The notes below the pieces were generated by a model. The model saw nothing but the letters and a program-made list of their open reading frames with translations, was not told where the DNA came from and searched no databases. DNA of 64,000 bases, from NCBI GenBank assembly GCA_016709875.1, contig JADJLZ010000001.1, positions 744,001-808,000 on the forward strand, given 5' to 3'. The DNA comes from Planctomycetota bacterium (GTDB lineage Bacteria; Planctomycetota; UBA1135; GCA-002686595). A program made the position numbers and the translations under genes. This document shows, piece after piece, positions 7,963 through 17,206 of the stretch (within the stretch, counting starts at the first letter, position 1; every line of letters starts with the position of its first letter).

Positions 7963-9135
7963 TCAGCCGCGAGCCTCGATCCAGGCACGAATTCGTGCTG
8001 CGCGCGCGTCCCAGCTGTGCTCGCCCGCACGCGCGGCGAGCGTGCGCCCGAGTTGCGCGCGAAGTGACGGATCCGCAACCAGCGTGCGGATTCCCTGCGC
8101 GAGCGCGGCGGGGTCTTCCGGCTTCACGAGCCACGCGTCCTCGCCGTGGTGCAGGATTTCGCGCAGCGAGGGCAGATCGCTCGCGACGAGCGGCAGGCCG
8201 ACCGCCATGGCCTCGAAGACCTTGAGCGGCGAGGTGTAGCGCGCGCTGATCGCCGGTTGCGCGCGGTTGGGCACGACACCGATGTCGCCCGCCGCCAGGT
8301 ACAGCGGCACGCGCTCGGGGGGCTGAAAGCCCTCGATGCGCAGGTTGGCGAGTCCGCCGGCGTGCGTGCGCAGGCGCGCGACGTCCTTGGTCATCCCGCC
8401 CGCGATCACGAAGTACACGTCCGGCAGTTCGCGCGCGGCGTCGACGAGCACGTCGACGCCCTTCCACTCGAGCAGGCCGCCTGTGTAGACGACCAGCGGG
8501 ACCTCGGCGGGCAGCTTGAGCTCCTCGCGCGCGGCGGACTTCGACGGCAGGCCCGAAAAGCGCGAGAGCTCGAAGCCATCGTGCTCGACGGTGATCTTCG
8601 ACTCGTCCACACCGAGTGCGACGAGGTCCTCGCGCACTCCGCCGGAGATGGCGATCACGCCAGCCGCGCCCTTGCAGGCGCCCAGCGTCCAGCGCCGGCG
8701 CAGACGCCCGCCCGGGACACGGTGCAATTCGAGGAACACGCGCGCGCGCTTCTTCTGGACCAGCAGCAGCGCGCACTCGGCCTCGCGCGAGAGCACTACG
8801 GCGTCCTTGTGACCGCCGAGGACGCGCAGCGCGGCGCTCTTGGAGAAACTCGACTCCTGCAGGCGCGCCGGCACGTACTGCAGCGCGCGCGGAACGCGAT
8901 CGATCCAGTCGATGCAGCGCAGCGCCTCGGCGCTCGGGCGTTTGCCCTTGGGCAAGCCGTAGTAGTCCCACAGGTCGGTGCCCGGCGGCAGCTGCGTCGC
9001 GCTCGTGCGCAGCGGGTAGAGCAGCGTCGTCGCGACGTCCGCGCGCGCGAAGGCGCCGGCAGCCTGCGCCACCTGCAGCGACTGCGCGCGCGGCGAGGGC
9101 ATGCGGGCGTTGGCGACGAGGACGAGCGCGTTCAC
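7963..9135 (-). CDS. GT4-family glycosyltransferase
   Basis: A 390-residue GT-B glycosyltransferase. The start is the GTG at 9135, because it overlaps the sulfatase-like gene's TGA by four bases (GTGA) and gives the normal opening NALVLVANARMPSPRAQSLQ. The donor half has VYTGGLLEWKGVDVLVDAA and the SPLKVFEAMAVGLPLVAS segment that contacts the nucleotide sugar. The longer in-frame extension to 9243 is antisense-type junk. Translational coupling to the upstream gene implies joint work on the same glycan. Sugar specificity is unknown. Confidence 0.9.
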   Translation of the reverse strand: MNALVLVANARMPSPRAQSLQVAQAAGAFARADVATTLLYPLRTSATQLPPGTDLWDYYGLPKGKRPSAEALRCIDWIDRVPRALQYVPARLQESSFSKSAALRVLGGHKDAVVLSREAECALLLVQKKRARVFLELHRVPGGRLRRRWTLGACKGAAGVIAISGGVREDLVALGVDESKITVEHDGFELSRFSGLPSKSAAREELKLPAEVPLVVYTGGLLEWKGVDVLVDAARELPDVYFVIAGGMTKDVARLRTHAGGLANLRIEGFQPPERVPLYLAAGDIGVVPNRAQPAISARYTSPLKVFEAMAVGLPLVASDLPSLREILHHGEDAWLVKPEDPAALAQGIRTLVADPSLRAQLGRTLAARAGEHSWDARAARIRAWIEARG

Positions 9136-11144
9136 TTGGCCTCGTGTTCCTTGCCGGTGTAGCCCAGGTGCTCGAGCAGGGACTGCTGGTCGAGGTCGCG
9201 CGCGGACTTCTCCATCTCGCGCACGGGCATTTCCTTCGACCACTTCTGGACCTCTCCCAGAAGGCGGTCGACTTCCTGCGGCTGGCTCGCGGCAAGTTCG
9301 CGCTTCTCGCCCGGATCGGCCTGCAGGTCGAAGAGCTTCGGGGCGTACTGGCCCTTTTCCCCGCGCGCATCCGCGACATCGACGATCAGCTTCCAGCGGT
9401 CGTCACAGACGGACGCGAAGAGGGCGTTCTCCGCGAAGGAGTACGTGCGCTGAGTCTTCAGATCGCCGCGCACGAGCGGCAGCAGGCTCTTGCCGTCGAC
9501 GATGTCGTTCACCTCGGCCTGCGGCGGCGGCGCGAGGTGCGCGAGCTCGACCACGGTCGGGAATACGTCGATCTCGTCGGTGCGCGCGGCGACGCGCGTG
9601 CCGGCCTTCAGCGCGGCGGGCCAGCGCATGACGAGCGGGATGCGCAGATTGGTCTCGACCATGTGGTCATGCTCCCACAGGCGGCCGTCGCCCTGCTCCT
9701 CGCCCAGCGACTCGCCGTGGTCGGAGGTGACGATCACCAGCGTGTCGTCGAGCACGCCTTGCGCACGCAGTTCCTCCACCAGCGAACCGATCAGCGCGTC
9801 CGCCTGGCTCACGCCGCCGTAGTACAGATCGCGGATCTGCTGGATGTCCGCCGGCGTGGGCTGGTACTTGCCCCGCTCCATCGCGATGCGGGACTCGGCG
9901 TAGAAGGCCTTGACCGGACCGGTGTAGTTCTTGTCGCAGTACAGTTCGCGCGCCCACTGCGGCGGATCGTAGGGCGTGTGCGTCGAGTACAGGTGCACCA
10001 TCGTCATGAAACGCTGGTGCGCGTGCTGCGCGATCCATTCGCGCGCGCTGCTGGCAACGATCGCGTTGTCGAAGCGCTGCGTGATCTTGTTGCGGAACAC
10101 GAACAGCAGGAGATCGGAGCGGAACGCGCTCCAGGTGCTGTCGAGCGTCACGAGCTCGTGGCCGGCCATCGCCTCGAAGTACTGGTCGAAGCCGCGCAAG
10201 AGGCCCGAGCCCGTCGAGAGCGTCCCCGTGTGGAAGGTCGCCGCGAGCCAGTCCTGGTCCTGCATTTCGCGCCCGTCCGCGCGCGTGCCGCACTTCAGTT
10301 CCGCGGGCAGCGTCAGGTTGAAGGGCATGCGGTAGCCCGGGGCCATCTTGACCAGGCCGTGCCGGCGCGGGTACTTGCCCGTCAGCAGCGAACCGAAACT
10401 CGGCCAGGTGAAAGGCACCTGCGTGCGATGGTTCTCGAAGAGCACACCCTCGGCCGCGAGCTTGTCGAGGTTGGGCGTCTGGACGCGCGCGTCGCCGTAG
10501 CAGCCGAGCGTGTCCTGCCGCAGCGCGTCCACGACGACCAGCAACACGTTGGGCTGGTCCTTGGTGCGCTCGTCGACGACGCCGCGCCTGGTCGCGCTGC
10601 CGGAATCGATCCAGACGTAGAGCGCGCCCACGCAGCAGCACACGCCGCAGTACAGCGCGACCGCGCGGCTCGCCACATCCGAGAGCCGCATCGCGCCGCG
10701 CGCCACCAGGATTCCGATCCCCGCCGCGACGAGCGCGAGGCCCACCGAGGAGAGCAGGCGCTCGACCGAGAGCACGGGGTGACCGTAGAAGACGTAGGGT
10801 CGCGACCACCAGAAGATCTCGGCGAAGGCCCCGAGCGCCGCGCCCAGGAACACGAAGAGCACGTAGCGCCGCGAGAGGTCGCGCGCGCGCGAGCGCAGCA
10901 GCGGGTGCAGCAGCACTCCGAGCAGGGCCAGCGCGAGCATGAAGAGCAGCGCGTAGTGCAGCACGCTAGCCGCCAGACAGCCCAGGAACGAGAAAATCGT
11001 CAGGTGCGCCGTGCCGTGGACGGCCGCCAGAATCGCGTCCAGCGTGCCGAACAGCGAGCCACACAGCGCGCCAGCCGAGAACGCGGCCGAGATCGTGGTC
11101 AGGGGCCCCGCGGGCCGTCTGCGGAAGAGCGATTCGTGCGCCAT
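9132..11144 (-). CDS. Membrane sulfatase-fold enzyme with Thr nucleophile position
   Basis: A 670-residue protein with five predicted membrane helices (about 18-40, 48-80, 93-112, 126-146, 160-178), then an extracytoplasmic alkaline-phosphatase-superfamily domain. Metal-ligand motifs are present: VVVDALRQD (Asp206) and SDHGESLGE (Asp475-His476). The sulfatase signature CxPxR is replaced by TWPSF at 246-250, so the formylglycine Cys is Thr246 and the Arg is Phe. Five helices plus a Thr nucleophile is the plan of phosphoethanolamine or phosphoglycerol transferases (EptA, LtaS), whereas the rest of the domain reads like arylsulfatases. I infer a transferase or phosphodiesterase decorating the surface glycan rather than a sulfatase. 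It overlaps both neighbours. Confidence 0.8.
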   Translation of the reverse strand: MAHESLFRRRPAGPLTTISAAFSAGALCGSLFGTLDAILAAVHGTAHLTIFSFLGCLAASVLHYALLFMLALALLGVLLHPLLRSRARDLSRRYVLFVFLGAALGAFAEIFWWSRPYVFYGHPVLSVERLLSSVGLALVAAGIGILVARGAMRLSDVASRAVALYCGVCCCVGALYVWIDSGSATRRGVVDERTKDQPNVLLVVVDALRQDTLGCYGDARVQTPNLDKLAAEGVLFENHRTQVPFTWPSFGSLLTGKYPRRHGLVKMAPGYRMPFNLTLPAELKCGTRADGREMQDQDWLAATFHTGTLSTGSGLLRGFDQYFEAMAGHELVTLDSTWSAFRSDLLLFVFRNKITQRFDNAIVASSAREWIAQHAHQRFMTMVHLYSTHTPYDPPQWARELYCDKNYTGPVKAFYAESRIAMERGKYQPTPADIQQIRDLYYGGVSQADALIGSLVEELRAQGVLDDTLVIVTSDHGESLGEEQGDGRLWEHDHMVETNLRIPLVMRWPAALKAGTRVAARTDEIDVFPTVVELAHLAPPPQAEVNDIVDGKSLLPLVRGDLKTQRTYSFAENALFASVCDDRWKLIVDVADARGEKGQYAPKLFDLQADPGEKRELAASQPQEVDRLLGEVQKWSKEMPVREMEKSARDLDQQSLLEHLGYTGKEHEAK

Positions 11145-12919
11145 CAGGATCCGAGGTGGTAGCGGACGCTGTGCTTCTCGCGCACGAGCTCACGGGCCGC
11201 CTGGGGAACATGGTACTCCAGGCCGCGCGCTCCGCCCGCATCGAGCACCCGCTCCTCCACCTCGAGCGCCCCGCCCCCGATGCGAAAGCTGCGCTCGAGC
11301 CGGCTCTGAACGAGCGGCGTGCCATCGCGGTGCGCGAGGTGGCCCGAGAGCTCGATCCCGTCCGAGCGCGGGCTGGCGCGCGGTGCGCGGTCGAAGGCGC
11401 TCGACACGAGCGGCGCGCCGTAGTCGAGCACGCCGCGCGAGAAGACCCGGCCGGGCCGCGCGAGCGCCGTCGTGTAGCGGCCCGCGCGCCAGTCCACGCG
11501 CGCCAGCCAGCCCGCAAAGCGCAGCTCGCGCGCGCCGCTGCGCCAGCCGCGCGAGGGCGCGAAGGATCCCGCCTGCGCATGCCACTCGGCTTCGTCCTCG
11601 CCGCCGGGCCCGCTGCGCTCGAGCAGTTCGCGCGCCTCGCGCTTGGACCACACGCGCAGCAGCCCGGCGCCGCGCGGGCTGCCGTGGTGCACGTTCGAGG
11701 GCGCACGCGCGCCGCGCACCCAGGCGACGACGCCCGCGTCCTCCAGGCGCGCGAGCTGCGCATCCGCGAACCAGCTGACGCTGATCTCGATCGCGCCCGG
11801 GCCGGGAACCGGCCGCTCGGCGAACTGCAGGCACTCGGCCAGCGCCGGCGCGGCGCGCGCGATCCACGCGGCGTGCGCGGCCCAGAACACCGCGCACTGG
11901 TAGCTGCGCTCGCGGCCCGCGGCGGGATGATGGCTCGCAGGCCGACCCTCGGGCGAGAGGTGCGCGGCCCAGGCGCGGAACGCGGCGCGTGCGGACTCGC
12001 CCAGCGTACGCCGGCCGAAGAGTCGCCAGCCGCTCGCGAGCGCGTAGACGTCGAAGGGGTTCGAGGCGACCTCGTACTCGGCTCCCCAGTACCACGGCTT
12101 GGCCTCGAGCAGGCCGGGCTTCGTGCCGTCGGGACCGACGAGCGCGAGCAGGAACTCGAGCGCGCGCAGGATCGGCCCGCGAAAGAGCTCGTCGCGCGGA
12201 TCGCGGCCCAGACGCTCGAGCGCGTACATCAGGAAGGCCGGGAGCCGCGAGTGGTAGAAGCTCGACACGTCGGCGGCGCCCGGATGCTCCGCACCCCACT
12301 CCAGCGGATGGTAGGGGTAGCTGCCGTCGGGATGCTGGATCGCCTCGAGCATGCCGACCGCCTCGATCGCCGCGCGCTCGAGATCGGCATCGTGTTCGAG
12401 CGACCAGGCGCCCGCCAGGCCGGTGAGCCCCCAGGCGCGCTGCGCCGGGATGCCTTTGTCGAGCACGGCGTAACGCAGGTAACTGCGCGCGTGCAGCAGG
12501 CTCGCCGCGGCGGCCGCCTCGCGCTCCTGCGCCGGGAGCTCGGGTCCGAACTCGTGCACCAGCTGCGCGAGCGCGTCGCTCGCCGCCCCGCCGTCGATCA
12601 CGCTGTTCGAGCAGTTGAACGGGTCGTGACGGCCTGGCCGGAAGGTGTGGCAGGGGCTCGTACCCTCGCGCACGAGGTTGGCGACCAGGCGCTGGGCCTG
12701 GCCGCGCGCGATCGCGCACAGCGCCGCGCGGTCAGCGCGCGGATCATGGCGCGCGAGCTCGCAGCAGAGCACGATCACGTAGGCGTTCTTGCCCGTGTGC
12801 TCGACGCCGTGTTCAGGACAGACCAGGCGGCCCTGCGCGTCGCGCAGGCTGCAGAGCCAGCCGAGCACGCGACGCAGCGGCTCGAGGAGCTCCTCGGTCA
12901 GTCGGGCACGGGACGGCAT
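11144..12919 (-). CDS. Unrecognised toroid-like protein of glycan locus
   Basis: I cannot assign this 591-residue protein. The first ~330 residues are helical and regularly spaced, rich in Trp, Tyr and His (GLAGAWSLEHD, PDGSYPYHPLEWG, VSSFYHSRLPAFL, GAEYEVASNPFDVY). The second part is beta-rich. A helical toroid followed by a beta-sandwich is the plan of polysaccharide lyases and related glycosidases such as heparinase II/III-type enzymes. No catalytic motif could be placed, and there is no signal peptide, so it may act in the cytoplasm. Its stop and the start of the sulfatase-fold gene share one base (TGATG), a strong hint that the two products are made together. Confidence 0.7.
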   Translation of the reverse strand: MPSRARLTEELLEPLRRVLGWLCSLRDAQGRLVCPEHGVEHTGKNAYVIVLCCELARHDPRADRAALCAIARGQAQRLVANLVREGTSPCHTFRPGRHDPFNCSNSVIDGGAASDALAQLVHEFGPELPAQEREAAAAASLLHARSYLRYAVLDKGIPAQRAWGLTGLAGAWSLEHDADLERAAIEAVGMLEAIQHPDGSYPYHPLEWGAEHPGAADVSSFYHSRLPAFLMYALERLGRDPRDELFRGPILRALEFLLALVGPDGTKPGLLEAKPWYWGAEYEVASNPFDVYALASGWRLFGRRTLGESARAAFRAWAAHLSPEGRPASHHPAAGRERSYQCAVFWAAHAAWIARAAPALAECLQFAERPVPGPGAIEISVSWFADAQLARLEDAGVVAWVRGARAPSNVHHGSPRGAGLLRVWSKREARELLERSGPGGEDEAEWHAQAGSFAPSRGWRSGARELRFAGWLARVDWRAGRYTTALARPGRVFSRGVLDYGAPLVSSAFDRAPRASPRSDGIELSGHLAHRDGTPLVQSRLERSFRIGGGALEVEERVLDAGGARGLEYHVPQAARELVREKHSVRYHLGS

Positions 12920-12952
12920 CGCCGCGATTGTCGTCGAGCGCGTCCCCGCCGA

Positions 12953-13861
12953 TCAATGGCGCAGGAAAGCCACGTACTCCGACCAGACCAGCGTCAGGCA
13001 CTCGTCCTCGTCGCCATGGGCCCGCCGCCAAAGCTCGCGGATGGAGTGGTCCACGACCGCGAGGCCCATGCAGAGCTTGACCCAGGCACTGGCGAACCTG
13101 CCGTGGTGCTTGCGGAAATAGGCCAGGCGGTTGCGCTGCCAGTTCGCGTCGTAGTCGACCATTTGGGCCGCGCTCGCGCCGCCGAAGTGCAGCACACGCG
13201 ACTGCGGCAGGTAGGCGATGCGCCAGCCCGTGTACCAGAGGCGGCGGCACAGATCGGCGTCGCTGAAGGCGAGCCAGAGCGTTTCGTCGAGGGGCTTCTC
13301 GGTGCCCAGAGCCTGCTTGCGCAGCATCAGGCACACCGCCGGCGGGTTCTCGACCTCCCCCACGCGCTCGTAGTTGAAATCCAGCGCCTGGCAGCGGCGG
13401 CGCTCGGGGCTGTTCGGGAACCAGCGCTCGAGGGGCGTGCCGGTGAAGAACGGCGTCCAGATGTTCGGCAGGCGCTGCATGCTGCGCTGGGTCGAGCCGT
13501 CGACACCCACCAGGCGCGGGACGCAGGCGCCGTAGTACGGATTGCACTCCAGGAACAGCTGCATGCGCCGCAGTGCATCGCCCTGGGCCACGGTGTCGGA
13601 GTTGAGCAGCAGGACGTAGTTCCCGCGCGCGAGCGAGACGCCCTGATTGCAGGCGACGGTGAAGCCCAGGTTGCGTGTGTTGCGCACCAGGCGCACGCCG
13701 GGGAACTCCTGCGCGATCATCTTCGCGCTGCCGTCGGTCGAGCCGTTGTCGACCACGATCACCTCGCTCGAATGCGGCAGCGAACTCTCGAGCGAGCGCA
13801 GGCAGCCGCGCAGGAGCTCGCGCGTGTTCCAGGAGGGGATGACGACCGAGAGCGAACTCAT
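12953..13861 (-). CDS. GT2-family glycosyltransferase
   Basis: A 302-residue inverting GT-A glycosyltransferase. It begins with SVVIPSWNTRELLRGCL. VIVVDNGSTDGS supplies the nucleotide-binding Asp and LLLNSDT is the metal-binding DXD equivalent. FSDADLCRRL is the acceptor-side motif. This is the rhamnosyl-transferase-like GT2 subgroup common in O-antigen and exopolysaccharide clusters. The substrate is not determinable. The ATG overlaps the stop of the GT4 gene at 13858 (ATGA), so translation is coupled. The 33-base gap to the next gene downstream (12919) is small enough for a single transcript. Confidence 0.9.
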   Translation of the reverse strand: MSSLSVVIPSWNTRELLRGCLRSLESSLPHSSEVIVVDNGSTDGSAKMIAQEFPGVRLVRNTRNLGFTVACNQGVSLARGNYVLLLNSDTVAQGDALRRMQLFLECNPYYGACVPRLVGVDGSTQRSMQRLPNIWTPFFTGTPLERWFPNSPERRRCQALDFNYERVGEVENPPAVCLMLRKQALGTEKPLDETLWLAFSDADLCRRLWYTGWRIAYLPQSRVLHFGGASAAQMVDYDANWQRNRLAYFRKHHGRFASAWVKLCMGLAVVDHSIRELWRRAHGDEDECLTLVWSEYVAFLRH

Positions 13862-14922
13862 GGGACCTGTTCCATCTCGCGCACCAGGCGCGCCATCAGG
13901 GCCTCGACTTCGTGTTCGTCGCGCACGATCTCGCGCAGGCGTCGGCCGAGCTGCGCCCGGCCGAGGGGGCCGCGATCGAGCAGCCCCTCGATGCGCGTGG
14001 CGAGTTCGGCGGCATCGCCGGGCGAAAAACGCAGGGTCTTGCGCTCATCCCCCAGGCGCGAGAGCACCGGCGGGACCGCCTCGTTGCAAGAGAGCACCGC
14101 TCGGCCGCTGGCCATCGCCTCGAGCACCGTCTTGTCCAGACTGCCCGTGTGGCTGGCGTTCACCACGAGCGTCGCTTGCTGGTAGCGCCGCGGCACGTCG
14201 CGGTATGGCACCGCTCCCGCCAGATGGACCCGTGATTCGAGACCGAGCTCGCGCACGCGCGCGCTCACTTGCTTGCCGTACTCCACATCTGCTGCCGTCA
14301 TGCCGCCCCCCACCCATTCGAGAGAGAGGTCACGCCCACGACCCACCAGCAACGACAGCGCCTGCAGGACCGTCAACGGGTCCTTCGCTGCCGTAAGCCG
14401 TCCCACGCTCAAGATGCGCAGGCTAGTGGACGCTTGCTCTTCTCGTTCCGTGAAGTGTTCCAGGTCGATGCCATGACCCGTCACCACACGCTTGGGCGTA
14501 TCGAGCCGCAGCGATTCCAAACTTGCGCTGAAGACCTTTTCGACGCACGCCACCGCCTGCTCGAGGCGCCGGTCGACACCCGCGTGCGTGTACCACAGGT
14601 AGAGCGGCACGCCCGCGCGCTCCGCCGGCCCACGCGCGAGCAGCGCGTAGCGCGGCACCATGTGAGCCAGGATGCGGTCGAAGCCGTCCTCGCGCAGCGC
14701 TTCGGCCAGGAAGCGTTTGTAGCGCAGCCAGCGCAGCACGCGCCCGCGCCGGCCGACCACGCGCACGGAAACATTTTCCGGCAGCGTCGAGAGGTCGCCC
14801 GCCTCGAGCGTGATCGCGCGCACCTCTTCGCAGTGGCGCGCCAGGCCCGCGAGCCAGCGCGGCACGAAGCCCAGCACGGCGTCGCCGGCGTCGACCGTCT
14901 GCGTCAGGAACAGCAGCTTCAC
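13858..14922 (-). CDS. GT4-family glycosyltransferase
   Basis: A 354-residue GT-B glycosyltransferase. I place the start at the GTG at 14922, which overlaps the previous gene's TGA (GTGA) and opens as KLLFLTQTVDAGDAVLGFVP. The donor domain shows ILSVGRLTAAKDPLTVLQAL and SHTGSLDKTVLEAMASGRAV. This subtype carries Ser-Leu-Asp-Lys in place of the first Glu of the EX7E motif, as some GT4 enzymes do. The frame extends upstream to 16269 antisense-like and is rejected there. The gene is coupled to its upstream and downstream neighbours by four-base overlaps. Confidence 0.88.
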   Translation of the reverse strand: MKLLFLTQTVDAGDAVLGFVPRWLAGLARHCEEVRAITLEAGDLSTLPENVSVRVVGRRGRVLRWLRYKRFLAEALREDGFDRILAHMVPRYALLARGPAERAGVPLYLWYTHAGVDRRLEQAVACVEKVFSASLESLRLDTPKRVVTGHGIDLEHFTEREEQASTSLRILSVGRLTAAKDPLTVLQALSLLVGRGRDLSLEWVGGGMTAADVEYGKQVSARVRELGLESRVHLAGAVPYRDVPRRYQQATLVVNASHTGSLDKTVLEAMASGRAVLSCNEAVPPVLSRLGDERKTLRFSPGDAAELATRIEGLLDRGPLGRAQLGRRLREIVRDEHEVEALMARLVREMEQVP

Positions 14923-16052
14923 GCGCGCGCTTCCCCAGCCAGGCGCTTCAGCTCGTCGGCGTAGAACTGGATCGCCTTCGCGTACTCGAAGCGCTGCACG
15001 AGCGCGTGCGCCGCCGCCCCCGCGGCGCGCCGGCGGTCCTCGTCGGCGAGCAGCTCCTGAATGCCGTCGGCGAGGCTCGCGCGGTCGAAGCCGACCAGCG
15101 TGCCGGCGCTCTTGTCGGCCAGGAGTTCGCTCATCACACCCACCGGCGTGCTCACCACCGGCGTCCCGCAGGCCATCGCCTCGACCGTGAAGCGCGGACC
15201 GCCCTCGCAGGTCGAGGCGCACACGACCAGGCGGCTCTCGCGGTAGACCTGGGCCAATTCGGCCGGGCTCTCGACCCACTCGACGAAGCGCGCGCGCGAT
15301 TGCAGCTTGCGCTTCTTGAGGCGCTCCTCGATCGCCTTGCGCAGCGGCCCCTTGCCGACGAAGAGCACGCTCGCCGGATGGCCGCGCTCGTCCAGCGCGC
15401 CGAGCGCGTCGACCAGGCGCAGCAGGCCCTTGTTCTCCACCAGCCGACCGACGAAGCACACGTCCTGCTGCGTGCGCGGCGGCTGCGGCGCGGGCCGGAA
15501 GGTCTCCAGATCGATGTAGAGCGAGGGGATCACCGCGATCTGCGCGCGCGGCACGCCCCAGCGCTCGAGCAACGCGGGCATCTCGTTCGAGTTGACCACA
15601 CGGAAGGCCTTCGCACGCGGGATCGCCCAGCGCACGTAGCGCCGCGCGATGCGCCGCTCGAAGCGCTCGCGCCAGCTCTCCGCGACGGGATAGCCGGGCA
15701 CGTGGTGGATCTCCGAGAGGTAGGGCACGCCCGTGCGCTCGAAGATGCGCGCGGCAGCGGTGCCGTTGTAGAACCAGCCGTAGTCGTGGCTCACGACCAG
15801 GCTCGCCCCGTGTTCGGCAATCAATTCCTCGCCGCGCCGCGCGAGCCAGCGCGCGAGCTTGGGCCGCGTCACCGGTGCGGGATGGAAGTGCACGCGCTCG
15901 AAGATCGTCTCGACCGTCACCGGCCGGCCGGGCGGCGGCGTGAGCACGTCGATGCGTTCGAAGTGGCGCGAGAACTCGCGCTGCAGCGAGTAGAAGGGCC
16001 CCTTGTCCCCCACGCTCACCTGGCGGTCGCCCGAGAGCATCAGGAGCCGCAT
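14919..16052 (-). CDS. GT4-family glycosyltransferase
   Basis: A 377-residue GT-B glycosyltransferase. The N-terminal half has MRLLMLSGDRQVSVGDKGPF and the histidine of ASLVVSHDYGWFYNG. The donor half has VCFVGRLVENKGLLRLVDAL and CEGGPRFTVEAMACGTPVVS, a typical nucleotide-sugar site. It overlaps the upstream GT4 gene by 13 bases and the downstream one by four. Three consecutive GT4 genes (13858-17206) thus form a tightly coupled block, consistent with sequential addition of sugars to one repeat unit (inference). Confidence 0.9.
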   Translation of the reverse strand: MRLLMLSGDRQVSVGDKGPFYSLQREFSRHFERIDVLTPPPGRPVTVETIFERVHFHPAPVTRPKLARWLARRGEELIAEHGASLVVSHDYGWFYNGTAAARIFERTGVPYLSEIHHVPGYPVAESWRERFERRIARRYVRWAIPRAKAFRVVNSNEMPALLERWGVPRAQIAVIPSLYIDLETFRPAPQPPRTQQDVCFVGRLVENKGLLRLVDALGALDERGHPASVLFVGKGPLRKAIEERLKKRKLQSRARFVEWVESPAELAQVYRESRLVVCASTCEGGPRFTVEAMACGTPVVSTPVGVMSELLADKSAGTLVGFDRASLADGIQELLADEDRRRAAGAAAHALVQRFEYAKAIQFYADELKRLAGEARA

Positions 16053-17206
16053 GCGTGCACCTCGCGCGCCAGCGCGTAGAGTCCCTCGAGCCGTTCGCAG
16101 AGCGCCGCGGCGCTGTGGCGCTTGTCGATGCGCAATCGCGCGCGCTGGCCCATCGCGGGGCCGAGGGCGCGGTTCTCGAGCAGCTGCGCGAGGCCGAACG
16201 CGAGTTCATCCTGTTTCTCGCCCAGGAAGCCGGTGCGCTCGTGCGCCACGAGCTCGGGCACGCCGCCAACGCTGGTCGCGACCACCGGCTTGCCCGCCGC
16301 GCCGGCCTCGATCAGCGCGATCGGCAGGCCCTCGGAGTGCGAGCACAGCAGCACCGCGTCCAGGTCCGCGTGCACCGGCGTCATGTCCATGCGCGCACCG
16401 AGCATGTGGGCGCGCGCGCGCAACTGTGGCGCCAGCGCGCCCAGGCGCCGCTCGAGCATTCCGCGCTCGCTGCCGTCGCCTATGAAGACCAGCTGCAGCG
16501 CCGGATAGCGCACGGCGAGCAGCTCGAACACGTCCACGGCCCACTGGCTGCGCTTCACCGGCGCGAGGCGGCCGATCACGCCCACGACGAAGTCCTCCGG
16601 GCGCGCGCCGATCTGCGCGCGCAGCGCACCGTGGCGCTCGCGCAGCGCGAGCAGCGCGTCGAGTTCGATCCCCGGCGGCACGACCACGAGCTTGGATTCG
16701 TCGGGCAGCACCTCCAGGCGCAGCAGGTCCTCCGCGGTCGCGTGCGAGACCGCGGCGATGCGGTCGGTCTGGCGCGCGAGCTTGCGTTCGAGCGCCACGA
16801 GCGCGGCCGACACCGCGGGCGGGAAGTAGCCCTCGAAGACGTGGCCGTGAAAGGTGTGCACGCGCGCGGCACCGGGCACCACACGCGCGGCGCGGCGGCC
16901 GAGGATGCCGGCCTTGGCCGTGTGCGTGTGCACGAGCTCGGGCTGGAACTCGCGGAACTCGCGCCGCAGCGTCGCGAGCGCGCGCAGGTCGCCCGCGGGC
17001 GCGATCCCGCGCGCGAGGCCGGGCACGCGGCGCACGTCGAGTCCGCGCGCGTGCAGCGTTTCGAACAGGTCGCCCTCGCCCGGGCCGCTCGTGCCCGTGT
17101 AGAGGCGCAGCTCGTGGCCCCGGGCGGCGAGCAACGGGTCGCTCGCGAGCGCCTGGCGCGCGGGCCCGCCCAGGTTGAGGCGTGTCAGGACGCGAGCGAT
17201 GCGCAC
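16040..17206 (-). CDS. GT4-family glycosyltransferase
   Basis: A 388-residue GT-B enzyme. The acceptor side reads RIARVLTRLNLGGPARQALA and HTHTAKAGILGRRAARV. The latter motif is frequent in GT4 transferases acting on lipid-linked N-acetylhexosamine or uronic acid acceptors. The donor side has GVIGRLAPVKRSQ and SHSEGLPIALIEAGAAGKPV. The start is a GTG at 17206, 22 bases inside the preceding epimerase gene. The length is normal. The sister gene at 19848-20981 shares the HTHSSKAGALGR motif, so the two may be paralogous. Confidence 0.9.
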   Translation of the reverse strand: MRIARVLTRLNLGGPARQALASDPLLAARGHELRLYTGTSGPGEGDLFETLHARGLDVRRVPGLARGIAPAGDLRALATLRREFREFQPELVHTHTAKAGILGRRAARVVPGAARVHTFHGHVFEGYFPPAVSAALVALERKLARQTDRIAAVSHATAEDLLRLEVLPDESKLVVVPPGIELDALLALRERHGALRAQIGARPEDFVVGVIGRLAPVKRSQWAVDVFELLAVRYPALQLVFIGDGSERGMLERRLGALAPQLRARAHMLGARMDMTPVHADLDAVLLCSHSEGLPIALIEAGAAGKPVVATSVGGVPELVAHERTGFLGEKQDELAFGLAQLLENRALGPAMGQRARLRIDKRHSAAALCERLEGLYALAREVHACGS

